From contig CAJMRA010000192.1 of the NCBI GenBank assembly GCA_905215675.1, forward strand, positions 1-5,320: a DNA stretch of 5,320 nt. The letters are read 5' to 3'. Each line of letters opens with the position of its first letter. The stretch's first letter is position 1. Under the pieces are notes generated by a model that worked only from the letters and a program-made list of their open reading frames with translations, did no database searches and was not told the origin of the DNA. The translations under genes and the position numbers were made by a program. Positions 1-5,320 of this stretch are shown one piece after another. The stretch is from an uncultured bacterium (lineage in GTDB: Bacteria; Desulfobacterota; Desulfovibrionia; Desulfovibrionales; Desulfovibrionaceae).

Positions 1-5
1 GGCAT
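1..5 (-). CDS. Start of the next late gene, cut by the window edge
   Basis: On the minus strand an ATG at 5-3 is preceded by GGAGG (17-13) with a 7-nt spacer, a textbook ribosome binding site. Only the first codon and two bases of the second are in the window, so nothing can be said about the product. In a lambda-like order a head-completion or tail-connection gene would be expected here. A second ATG at 12-10 directly abuts the GGAGG and is too close to be used. Confidence rests only on the Shine-Dalgarno plus ATG. Confidence 0.45.
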
Positions 6-32
6 GTTGCATCCTCCAGAGTAAAGCGCGCT

Positions 33-60
33 GGGGGAGGGGTGGGGGCCGGGGGAGGGG
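33..60 (+). other. Cluster of five G-tracts, G-quadruplex-type motif
   Basis: The plus strand carries five G-tracts of 5, 4, 5, 5 and 4 bases, separated by only 1, 1, 2 and 1 bases. The decamer GGGGGAGGGG occurs twice (33-42 and 51-60), and its reverse complement lies at 90-99. This fits the usual definition of an intramolecular G-quadruplex motif with very short loops. The surrounding genes are on the minus strand, so the G-rich strand is the transcription template and the RNA here would be C-rich. Whether it folds in the cell is not known from sequence. Confidence 0.6.
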
Positions 61-100
61 AACCCCCTCTCGCGCCAGCAGAGGGGGGTCCCCTCCCCCG
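50..100 (-). terminator. Long GC-rich stem-loop behind the lysozyme gene
   Basis: Arms at 50-70 and 80-100 are 21-bp inverted repeats with a single mismatch (position 62 against 88), around a 9-nt loop (71-79). The hairpin begins 33 nt after the lysozyme stop codon and precedes the next start codon at 5-3, so it sits where an operon terminator or attenuator would be. It lacks the U-tract of a classical intrinsic terminator on either strand. It could instead be a Rho-related or pausing hairpin, an mRNA 3'-end stabiliser, or a dispersed intergenic palindrome of the host. The hairpin itself is certain; the terminator role is inferred. Confidence 0.45.
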
Positions 101-133
101 ACTCACAACGCGAACATCCCTCGGCTATGCTGC

Positions 134-736
134 TCATACAGTCCGTTTCAGCCAGCCGTCGGTAAAGCGGCGCTGGCTGAGGTTTTTGGCGGCAAGGTCG
201 ATGTAATGGGCGGCCTGCATGGCGTTGAGGGCATGCAGGAGGGCCTCTTCATGGGTGCGGCGTTGCAGCAGAGTGGACAAGGCGGCAAGGCTTTTGGGGC
301 CGAGGATGCCGTCCTCGACAAGATCGGGGAACAGGCGCGCGCCGGTGGCCTTGTCGTAGTTGAAGGCATTGCAGACGCGCTGCACCTTCCTGCCTGCGCC
401 GCCCTTGCCGAGGTTGACGGACTGCTCGAAAATTTCTTCCGCAAGGTCCTGCGGCAGGGAGCCGAGGCCCAGACGATCCCACCATTCGGCCCGGTACCAG
501 TTGCGCACGGCGGTTTGCAGTTCCTCTATTTGCGAAAGCGCGCGCGAAAAGGCCGTTGCGCCCTGCCGGAAGGCGGGGAGGCTCCTGGCCGTGTCGATGA
601 TGGCCCAGCCGTACCACGAGGGCCAGAAACGCCGGGCAATGCCCGCGTAGGTCTCGCCGCCCCGGTCCGCCGGATCGTTGCACCAGCCGCCCTCGTAAGC
701 GCAGACGCGCGCGTATGCCGGAAGAAAGTCTGCCAT
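134..736 (-). CDS. GH108-family phage lysozyme (endolysin)
   Basis: This 200-residue protein is a probable peptidoglycan-cleaving muramidase used to lyse the host at the end of infection. The N-terminal half matches glycoside hydrolase family 108: the EGG motif at residues 15-17 with Glu15 as likely catalytic acid, followed by NDPADRGGETYAGI (20-33). A second conserved stretch, QSVNLG, lies at 105-110. The C-terminal part resembles the peptidoglycan-binding domain usually paired with GH108, with DGILGPKSLAAL at 142-153. No signal peptide or membrane segment is visible, so a holin encoded elsewhere would be needed for release. ATG at 736-734 comes one base after the capsid stop, and a weak AAGGCGG lies upstream, suggesting translational coupling. 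Its place directly behind the capsid gene is unlike lambda. A virion-associated or morphogenesis role is possible but less likely than endolysin. Confidence 0.88.
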   Translation of the reverse strand: MADFLPAYARVCAYEGGWCNDPADRGGETYAGIARRFWPSWYGWAIIDTARSLPAFRQGATAFSRALSQIEELQTAVRNWYRAEWWDRLGLGSLPQDLAEEIFEQSVNLGKGGAGRKVQRVCNAFNYDKATGARLFPDLVEDGILGPKSLAALSTLLQRRTHEEALLHALNAMQAAHYIDLAAKNLSQRRFTDGWLKRTV

Positions 737-737
737 G

Positions 738-1748
738 CTATGCCGCCTTGAATGTCAGTTCCATGAGGGCTTCCGGGTACATGCAGAGGGTCAGCGGATT
801 GGACTGCACCTCGATGTCGTACCCGCGACCGCGTTCCTTCACGTCCATGCGGGCGTAATAGTCCCGCCCCAGCGTGTTGGCTGTCTCCATCCAGTCGGCG
901 GGGGCGTAGAACATCTTCCAGATACCGGGGCCGGTGGGGAAAAGGTGCGCCTTGTCGTCATCCACCAGCTTGCGCCCGCCCACGACGCTGGATGCCTCAA
1001 TCCAGCGGATACCGCCATACACAAAGCCGCGTCGGCGGTAGTCGTCCTGGCCGAAGCTCGACAGATTGGCGGCCCAGAGGTTGTAGGCCTCGCGCACCAG
1101 CTTGTGGCTTGTCAGCATGTCGTAGGCATTGGAACCGAGAATGGCCCCGATGCCGTTGAAGGGACTGCCGCCCATGGCCGCCTCGATCTTGCGCTTGGCG
1201 GCCATGATGCCCGTCAGCACGGGATTTTCGTTGTCCTGCCATGTGGCCGGGAACTTGAGGTCAAGCCTGTTCTGGCGGACCTCGAAGGTCTTGTAGATGT
1301 CGTGCAGCACGGTGCTGCCGTCGGCATCGAGGACAAGACCCTTGACCGCGCCGAGACGGTGAAACTCCAGCGTCATGTCAAGATTGCGCTTGAGGGACAG
1401 CAGCTTGTCGTTGACGGCGCGTTCCGCTGTCATGAGGTTTTCGCCGCCGAATTCGCGCACGTCCTGAATGTCTTCGGGCGACAGGGTATCGGCCTGCGCA
1501 AGATGCGCCGTGGTCAGCACCTTGAACGAACGCTTTTCCGTCTGCCCGGTCACATGGTCCGGCTGACTGCCGCGCGGCTGGTCGGCTATGAGGATGATGC
1601 GCCCCTGACGCAGATCAAAGGACAGGTGCGTCGTGCGGATGCCGCGCGCCTCGAACATGCCGGAAACCGGCGTGGCGGTCAGGGGGAGCTTGTTGACGGC
1701 TTCCGTCATCTCCACGACGCTGAAGGTATCCGGCCAGTTAAGCGGCAT
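738..1748 (-). CDS. Major capsid protein E (lambda gpE family)
   Basis: This 336-residue protein forms the icosahedral head shell; lambda gpE is nearly the same length (341). Recognisable family stretches are the early strand region with RGIRTTHLSFD (35-45) and LIADQPRGSQP (53-63), then LGAVKGLVLDADGSTV (132-147). Near the end come DYYARMDV (296-303) and the QSNPLTLCMYPEAL stretch (315-328), typical of the C-terminus of this family. The start is well supported: AGGAGG at 1760-1755 lies 6 nt before the ATG. That is stronger than the site of the decoration gene upstream and fits the need for hundreds of copies. The gene start overlaps the decoration gene end by 11 nt. The shell would be assembled on the nested scaffold and expanded after the protease acts. 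Confidence 0.95.
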   Translation of the reverse strand: MPLNWPDTFSVVEMTEAVNKLPLTATPVSGMFEARGIRTTHLSFDLRQGRIILIADQPRGSQPDHVTGQTEKRSFKVLTTAHLAQADTLSPEDIQDVREFGGENLMTAERAVNDKLLSLKRNLDMTLEFHRLGAVKGLVLDADGSTVLHDIYKTFEVRQNRLDLKFPATWQDNENPVLTGIMAAKRKIEAAMGGSPFNGIGAILGSNAYDMLTSHKLVREAYNLWAANLSSFGQDDYRRRGFVYGGIRWIEASSVVGGRKLVDDDKAHLFPTGPGIWKMFYAPADWMETANTLGRDYYARMDVKERGRGYDIEVQSNPLTLCMYPEALMELTFKAA

Positions 1749-2133
1749 CTTCCGCCTCCTTTATGCTGCGAATGACAAAGCCGCGGTCTTCGAGGGCCTG
1801 TATGGCTTCGGCCTTCTTCGTGACCCCGGCGTCAAAGGCCAGACGCTGATCGTTAATGATGCAGTAGCCGCGCAGGGCAAGGACGGTCTGCGGCTCCGCG
1901 CTGTCGGGAGCGTCCTGCAACAGCACAAGCGCGGCGTCGCCCAGCGTTTCGGCCGCTTCCCTGAGCGGCTCGTAAGTACCGTCTGCGGCGCGCGCCAGCA
2001 CAAGCCCGAAGGGCAGCGCGCCGGAATTTGCCTTGAGCCGCACCGTGACGCGGCTGTAACGGGGATCGAGTTCATGCAGCACCAGCTCCGAAAAGCGCGG
2101 GCCGAAAGTCTGTGTCGTAACCTGAATGCTCAT
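1738..2133 (-). CDS. Head decoration protein (lambda gpD type)
   Basis: This 131-residue protein probably binds the outside of the expanded capsid and stabilises it against DNA pressure, as lambda gpD trimers do. It shows the pattern of the phage head-decoration family: a small beta-rich core with GLVLARAADGTYEPL (43-57), a hydrophobic ALVLLQDA stretch (68-75) and LALRGYCIINDQRL (85-98). A C-terminal helix follows, with GVTKKAEAIQALEDRGFVI (103-121), which is common in longer members of this family. Lambda gpD is shorter (110). Position between protease/scaffold and capsid genes supports the call. The ATG overlaps the protease stop as ATGA, and a G-rich GAGGGGGTG lies upstream as ribosome binding site. 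Residue similarity to gpD itself is low, so the call rests on pattern and synteny. Confidence 0.82.
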   Translation of the reverse strand: MSIQVTTQTFGPRFSELVLHELDPRYSRVTVRLKANSGALPFGLVLARAADGTYEPLREAAETLGDAALVLLQDAPDSAEPQTVLALRGYCIINDQRLAFDAGVTKKAEAIQALEDRGFVIRSIKEAEDAA

Positions 2134-2618
2134 GCGTTCACCCCCTCAAGACCGGCGGCAAGACGCTCCGCGTCGGCCACCAGAGAGCTGTGCTGCCGCG
2201 CGGGCGCGCCGCCTGTCGGCAGGGGCGCTGCCTGACCTTGCTGGAGCGCGGCCAGAATATCCCGGCGGCTGTTCCGCGTATCGTCCGGGGACGAGGCCGC
2301 CGGAAGCAGGCCGGACAGCCCGCGCAGCTGCTCGTTGGACAGGCCCAGGGACTCGGCCTTGTCGATGAACTCCCGCACACGCGCCACGGTAGCGGCATCG
2401 CAACAGACGCTCATGGCCGCCAGCGCGGCTTCCACGCCGTCGGCACGCGCCGTGCCCATGTCCTGCCGGGCTTCGTGCCGTCCCTGCGCCCGGCCCTCGT
2501 CAAGCAGCGTCCGCAACAGGTCGGGAGCCGTTGCCGCCAGCCCCTCGCGGGTAAGCTGCGCGCCCACAGGGGCGGACGCACTGCCCGCCGTGCCGACGGT
2601 CGAGGGAATGCCTTTCAT
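2130..2618 (-). CDS. Nested in-frame scaffold protein (lambda Nu3 type)
   Basis: An internal start at codon 264 of the protease (ATG at 2618-2616) has AGGAGG at 2629-2624 with a 5-nt spacer. This is as good a site as that of the capsid gene. The product would be 162 residues, identical to the protease C-terminus. Its sequence is rich in Ala, Gly, Glu, Arg and Leu, with helical stretches such as 286-313 and 339-352 in protease numbering, and no enzymatic motif. In lambda, Nu3 is expressed the same way from inside gene C and is the internal scaffold for head assembly, destroyed by gpC. Sharing the tail would let the protease co-assemble with scaffold. Expression from the internal start is inferred from the ribosome binding site and the precedent. 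Confidence 0.82.
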   Translation of the reverse strand: MKGIPSTVGTAGSASAPVGAQLTREGLAATAPDLLRTLLDEGRAQGRHEARQDMGTARADGVEAALAAMSVCCDAATVARVREFIDKAESLGLSNEQLRGLSGLLPAASSPDDTRNSRRDILAALQQGQAAPLPTGGAPARQHSSLVADAERLAAGLEGVNA

Positions 2619-3407
2619 GATTTCCTCCTGAAAAAGTTGCAGGGCATGGCCGAAGTCGCGGACCACAGCCCGGATCAGCCCCAGTTCCCGCGCGGCAGGG
2701 GCCAGCAGAATCTGCGCGTCCGTCCATGCCGGATTTTGCTCAATGCCGAGATGCCGCGCCACGTCGTCCCGGAAAATGGCGTGCATGGCGTCCACATGCT
2801 GTTGCAGGTAGGCGCGGCGCTCGTCGTCCAGCGGTTCGGCGCGATGCCCGGCCGTTTTCCATTTCCCGGCGGCCAGCAGCTGCACGTCGATGCCCTGCCG
2901 TTTGAGAAAGCCGGACAGGGACACAACCTCGGAAATGACGCCCACGCTGCCCAGCATGGCCGTGGCCGGGGCATAGATGCGCCCGGTGGCGCTGGCCAGC
3001 CAGAAGGCCGCCGACGTGGCCAGTCCGTCCGCATAGGCTCCGGCGGGCTTGGGGCCCGCGGCGATGCTGTCCGCCAGTTCCTTGGTACCGGCCACAACGC
3101 CGCCGGGGCTGTTGATGCGGAAGAACAGGGCCCGCACGTCCGGGTCGGCCTGCGCCGCCGTCACCGCCCGCAGAAGTTCGTCCTGCCCCTGGGTGAGGCG
3201 TTCGCCGAAAAAGCCGCGCTCGCACCGGCGCGTGATGACGCCGGTAACGCTGATGACGGCCATGCCGTCACAACGCTGATACGGCGGCGTCGCCTCTTCC
3301 GCGGAAACGGAAGGCAGCGACGAGGCCGCGGGAGAAAGCAGGCGTGCCCGCAGGGGATACAGCCAGGTATGCGCGCTTTCCGCAGGCAGTGCCCAGAGTT
3401 CATCCAT
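2130..3407 (-). CDS. S49-family head maturation protease (lambda gpC type) with C-terminal scaffold domain
   Basis: This 425-residue serine protease probably cleaves scaffold and portal inside the procapsid before DNA packaging. Lambda gpC is similar in size (439). The S49/ClpP-like fold is seen from about residue 48 to 255. RINSPGG (97-103) is the oxyanion/strand motif and GLATSAAFWLAS (128-139) contains the likely nucleophile Ser132. GKWKTAG (181-187) carries the likely general base Lys184. The 52-residue spacing equals what I recall for the Ser147/Lys199 dyad of Bacillus subtilis SppA. There is no signal peptide, unlike cellular SppA. Residues 264-425 form a low-complexity helical tail that is also made separately as scaffold. 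ATG at 3407-3405 has AGGAGG at 3422-3417 (9-nt spacer), and the start overlaps the portal stop by 8 nt. Confidence 0.94.
   Translation of the reverse strand: MDELWALPAESAHTWLYPLRARLLSPAASSLPSVSAEEATPPYQRCDGMAVISVTGVITRRCERGFFGERLTQGQDELLRAVTAAQADPDVRALFFRINSPGGVVAGTKELADSIAAGPKPAGAYADGLATSAAFWLASATGRIYAPATAMLGSVGVISEVVSLSGFLKRQGIDVQLLAAGKWKTAGHRAEPLDDERRAYLQQHVDAMHAIFRDDVARHLGIEQNPAWTDAQILLAPAARELGLIRAVVRDFGHALQLFQEEIMKGIPSTVGTAGSASAPVGAQLTREGLAATAPDLLRTLLDEGRAQGRHEARQDMGTARADGVEAALAAMSVCCDAATVARVREFIDKAESLGLSNEQLRGLSGLLPAASSPDDTRNSRRDILAALQQGQAAPLPTGGAPARQHSSLVADAERLAAGLEGVNA
2619..2629 (-). promoter_or_regulatory. Strong internal ribosome binding site for the nested scaffold
   Basis: AGGAGG at 2629-2624 is followed by AAATC and the ATG at 2618-2616. 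A perfect six-base Shine-Dalgarno inside a GC-rich coding frame, at the boundary between the protease domain and the low-complexity tail, is unlikely to be chance. It encodes Gln-Glu-Glu-Ile in the protease frame (residues 260-263). Confidence 0.85.
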
Positions 3408-5010
3408 CGGCGTTTTCCTCCTCTCCCTGTTCCGGCTCGTCCCCTGTCGGCGTCGCCGCCTGTCCGACGCGCCCCGGCGTGGCGGCCGCCGCCTCGGAAG
3501 CGGCGGCCCGGCCCGGCAGGGCCGCCCGGACGCGATTCAGAAGGCCCGCTTCCAGCAGCAGCGTTTCCATGCCTTCCTCGAAGTCGCCGCCGCGCTGCGC
3601 CCAGGCTTCGCCGTAGGTCATCAGGCGGTTTTCCAGCGCCAGCACGGTAGCGCTCACTTCCTTCACGGGGTCGATGAAGCCCCGCGCCGGGCCGATCCAG
3701 TCGGCATTGCACCACAGTTCCCGCGCCTCGTAGAAGTCCGGCGCGCCCGGCGGCAGTTCCAGTTCTCCTCGCAGGAAGGCCTCTTCCAGCACCATCTCGT
3801 AGATGGGCTGGCAGTAATCGCGCGCCAGCCACTGGCGATAAAAGTTGTAGACCTTCCACGCCTCGTTGAGCGCCGCCCTCATGGAGCTGTAATTGGTCTT
3901 GCTGAAATCCTTGGTCAGGCTCTCGTAGGGGATGCCCTGCGCCGCCGCCATGCCGCGCTGCACAATCTCCACAAAGGTCGCAAAGTTGGCCGAGGGCCGC
4001 TTGCTCTCCAGCACATAGGGTTTCTGGTTCGGTTCGCCGTACCAGATTTGCCCCTCCTCAATCTTCTGGAGGTACTGCGGCGGCTCGTCCTGCCGGTCGC
4101 GCGCGCCGAAGGCTTCCTGCACCCCGCCCGGCAACCGGCCGTCCTCCGTCGCGACAAACACGGGAAAGCTTGCGGCAATGACCTGCGCGAACAGCTCGAA
4201 ATGCAGCACGTCCGACAAATTGCGAAAAAGACCGATGGCCCTGGCAAAGGTCGAAATGCCGCGATCCTGCTCGTCCTCCTCCATGCGGTACAGGTGAAAG
4301 ACGTTCTGCCTGTGCCCGCAACGGGCAGGCAGATAGCGAAAATCCGTGGAAAACAGCGTGGCCGTGGTCATGGTCACGTCGCCCGGCCTCGCCGGAGGAC
4401 AGGCGATATAGTACCCGGCCGGGCGTCCCCACTCCGTAAAGCGGATGCCGTCGCGCACCAGCGGCTCCATGCTCATGTCCGCCGGGGTTTGCAGGCGCGT
4501 GGGAGAAATCGCCTGCAAGGCCAGCGAAAACCGGCGGCCACAGGCCCGGCGCTCGCCTTCCGGCAGCATGACGGCTACATGCAGAAGCTCCCCCATGGTG
4601 AGAATGGAGCGCAGCCCCAGCGTCTGCAAATCAAAAAAATGGCAGCGACCGCGCACGTCGGCCTCGCGCATCCATGCGGCAAAAATCCATTCCATGTCGG
4701 TCGCCGCGGCGCGCGCCTGTTCCGGCGTGATGCCCAGACGCTCCGCCGGCAACGCCGGTTTCGGCAGCAGCCCCGTGCCGACGGCATTGCCGGTAACGGT
4801 GTCCACCGTGGCATTGGCCGCCCAGTCATTGGCCAGCAGATCCGCCGCCCGGCGCTGCATGACCTCCCGTTCCCGCGCCATGCCGGAACGGCCGGAAACC
4901 TGCGGCCCGCGCCAGCCCGCCAGAGACCCCCGAAAGGCTCCGGCATCCCGTGACGCGCGGGGAATGTCCCGCGACGTGGACAGGGGGCGGCCTGCGGCAT
5001 CAAACAACAT
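3400..5010 (-). CDS. Phage portal protein (lambda gpB family)
   Basis: This 536-residue protein would form the dodecameric ring at one head vertex, through which the terminase packages DNA and to which the tail connectors bind. Lambda gpB is 533 residues. Family features in order are ANDWAANATVDTVTGNAVGTG (from residue 60), the FFDLQTLGLRSILTMGELL stretch (125-143), SPTRLQTP (169-176) and the VFHLYRMEEDEQDRGIS region (237-253). The late TKDFSKTNYSSMRAALNE (366-383) is very characteristic of lambda-type portals. The C-terminus (about 500-536) is an Ala-rich then acidic low-complexity tail. ATG at 5010-5008 follows the upstream stop by 2 nt, and GGGAG with an 8-nt spacer is the probable ribosome binding site. 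In lambda the first ~20 residues of gpB are clipped by gpC; the same could happen here. Confidence 0.95.
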   Translation of the reverse strand: MLFDAAGRPLSTSRDIPRASRDAGAFRGSLAGWRGPQVSGRSGMAREREVMQRRAADLLANDWAANATVDTVTGNAVGTGLLPKPALPAERLGITPEQARAAATDMEWIFAAWMREADVRGRCHFFDLQTLGLRSILTMGELLHVAVMLPEGERRACGRRFSLALQAISPTRLQTPADMSMEPLVRDGIRFTEWGRPAGYYIACPPARPGDVTMTTATLFSTDFRYLPARCGHRQNVFHLYRMEEDEQDRGISTFARAIGLFRNLSDVLHFELFAQVIAASFPVFVATEDGRLPGGVQEAFGARDRQDEPPQYLQKIEEGQIWYGEPNQKPYVLESKRPSANFATFVEIVQRGMAAAQGIPYESLTKDFSKTNYSSMRAALNEAWKVYNFYRQWLARDYCQPIYEMVLEEAFLRGELELPPGAPDFYEARELWCNADWIGPARGFIDPVKEVSATVLALENRLMTYGEAWAQRGGDFEEGMETLLLEAGLLNRVRAALPGRAAASEAAAATPGRVGQAATPTGDEPEQGEEENADG

Positions 5011-5012
5011 GG

Positions 5013-5234
5013 CTAACGCTCCCGTACCGCGCGCACACGCACAGGCCCGGCTCCGCGCGTCAGGCTGTCAAGCTGCCGCTGGAGGTAGTCCAGCTGATCG
5101 CGTATGTCGCCGATGTCCTGCCGGGTCAGCGTGCGCCCGGCTATGGTGTAGCTCTTGCCGTGGGAGGCCGCCCGATAGGCGGCCTTCCACTCCGCAAGCG
5201 CCGCATGGAGTTCGTCACAAGTCCAGAGAGGCAT
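5013..5234 (-). CDS. Small gpW-type (DUF6148-like) head-tail connector
   Basis: From the ATG at 5234-5232 the protein has 73 residues; lambda gpW has 68. It probably plugs or extends the portal after packaging so the tail can attach. The line GKSYTIAGRTLTRQDIGDI, then DQLDYLQRQL, looks like the small alpha/beta connector proteins found just before lambda-type portal genes (gpW or DUF6148 families). The C-terminus is Arg-rich. Reading frame continues upstream to a TTG at 5312, but that extension is only the translated tandem repeat (Ser-Gln-Tyr-Ser-His-Cys) with no ribosome binding site, so I reject it. The ATG itself has AGGGG only 1 nt away, a poor spacing, so the start is the weakest of the window. 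Family call rests on size, motif and synteny. Confidence 0.75.
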   Translation of the reverse strand: MPLWTCDELHAALAEWKAAYRAASHGKSYTIAGRTLTRQDIGDIRDQLDYLQRQLDSLTRGAGPVRVRAVRER

Positions 5235-5241
5235 ACCCCTG

Positions 5242-5270
5242 CTAATAGCACACCCTTTGTCGCATGTCTG
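5242..5270 (-). promoter_or_regulatory. Candidate sigma70-like promoter before the connector gene
   Basis: On the minus strand CAGACA (5270-5265, four of six matches to TTGACA) is followed after exactly 17 nt by TATTAG (5247-5242, four of six matches to TATAAT), with a TGC extended -10 element directly before it. The predicted transcript would begin at about 5235, next to the ATG at 5234, giving a leaderless or nearly leaderless mRNA. Lambda has no promoter at this place and matches this weak arise by chance, so this is tentative. Confidence 0.22.
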
Positions 5271-5309
5271 GGAACAGTGGGAATACTGGGAACAGTGGGA
5301 ATACTGGGA
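5269..5309. repeat. Tandem repeat, 9-bp unit in an 18-bp super-repeat
   Basis: Two identical 18-bp copies of TGGGAACAGTGGGAATAC (5269-5286 and 5287-5304) are followed by a partial third (TGGGA, 5305-5309). Each copy is itself two 9-bp units, TGGGAACAG and TGGGAATAC. CAGT and ACTG flank GGGAAT in each copy, a short imperfect palindrome. The array lies immediately upstream of the connector gene, where the end of the large terminase gene would be expected. It may bind a protein (operator or packaging-related site) or be a dispersed intergenic repeat. The array may extend no further right, since the next bases are an A/T run (5311-5320). Confidence 0.95.
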
Positions 5310-5320
5310 CAAAAAATTTT

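Noticed and set aside
735..1775. Long plus-strand open frame of 346 codons opposite the capsid gene
   Set aside because: It is antisense to a clear capsid gene, has a His/Gly/Ala/Val-rich composition typical of reverse-complement reading in GC-rich DNA, and has no recognisable domain.
3502..3526. Perfect 8-bp inverted repeat with a 9-nt loop inside the portal C-terminus
   Set aside because: It lies in an Ala/Gly/Arg/Pro-coding stretch of very high GC, where such palindromes arise from codon use. There is no U-tract or gene boundary.
2190..3650. Plus-strand open frame of 486 codons opposite protease and portal
   Set aside because: It spans two well-supported minus-strand genes, is extremely Arg/Gly/Pro-rich and shows no family motif. 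GC-rich DNA leaves such frames open by chance.
4048..4953. Plus-strand open frame of 301 codons opposite the portal gene
   Set aside because: It is a shadow of the portal gene, with Arg/His-rich low-information sequence and no plausible neighbours on that strand.
5235..5312. Extended connector protein starting at TTG 5312
   Set aside because: The extra 26 residues are mostly translated tandem repeat, the TTG has no ribosome binding site, and the 73-residue form from 5234 fits the family length.
1..5320. CRISPR array, tRNA, insertion sequence or defence system
   Set aside because: The only iterated sequence is the short 9/18-bp array without spacers. No tRNA-like fold, transposase or defence-type gene was seen on either strand.

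Overview
The window is part of the late (virion structure) region of a lambda-like tailed phage, most likely a prophage in a GC-rich bacterium. All convincing genes lie on the minus strand, so they read from the right edge to the left. The order is gpW-type small connector, portal (lambda gpB type), S49 head maturation protease (gpC type) with a nested scaffold (Nu3 type), head decoration protein (gpD type), and major capsid protein E (gpE type). This is the lambda W-B-C/Nu3-D-E order. The large terminase subunit would be expected just beyond the right edge. The host cannot be fixed from this sequence. The GC-rich composition and a long G/C-run palindrome would fit a Desulfovibrio-like or other GC-rich proteobacterium, but that is only an impression.

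Layout from right to left. Positions 5235-5320 hold a 9-bp/18-bp tandem repeat and a possible promoter. The gpW-like gene follows (5013-5234), then the portal (3400-5010), protease (2130-3407) and its in-frame scaffold (2130-2618), decoration protein (1738-2133), major capsid protein (738-1748) and a GH108 endolysin-type lysozyme (134-736). A 128-bp gap (6-133) carries a 21-bp-arm stem-loop and a G-tract cluster. A start codon with a good ribosome binding site sits at the extreme left edge.

The genes from 5234 to 134 are packed with overlaps of 4 to 11 nt or gaps of 1 to 2 nt, which suggests one transcript and translational coupling. Portal, protease, scaffold, decoration and capsid proteins together build and mature the procapsid, and the gpW-like protein would cap the portal after packaging. 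The departure from the lambda plan is the lysozyme gene directly behind the capsid gene, where lambda has its head-completion genes.

I see no clear sign of a novel defence or mobile system. The points most worth a second look are the nested scaffold start, the lysozyme placement, the palindrome and G-tract cluster that follow it, and the tandem repeat ahead of the connector gene.
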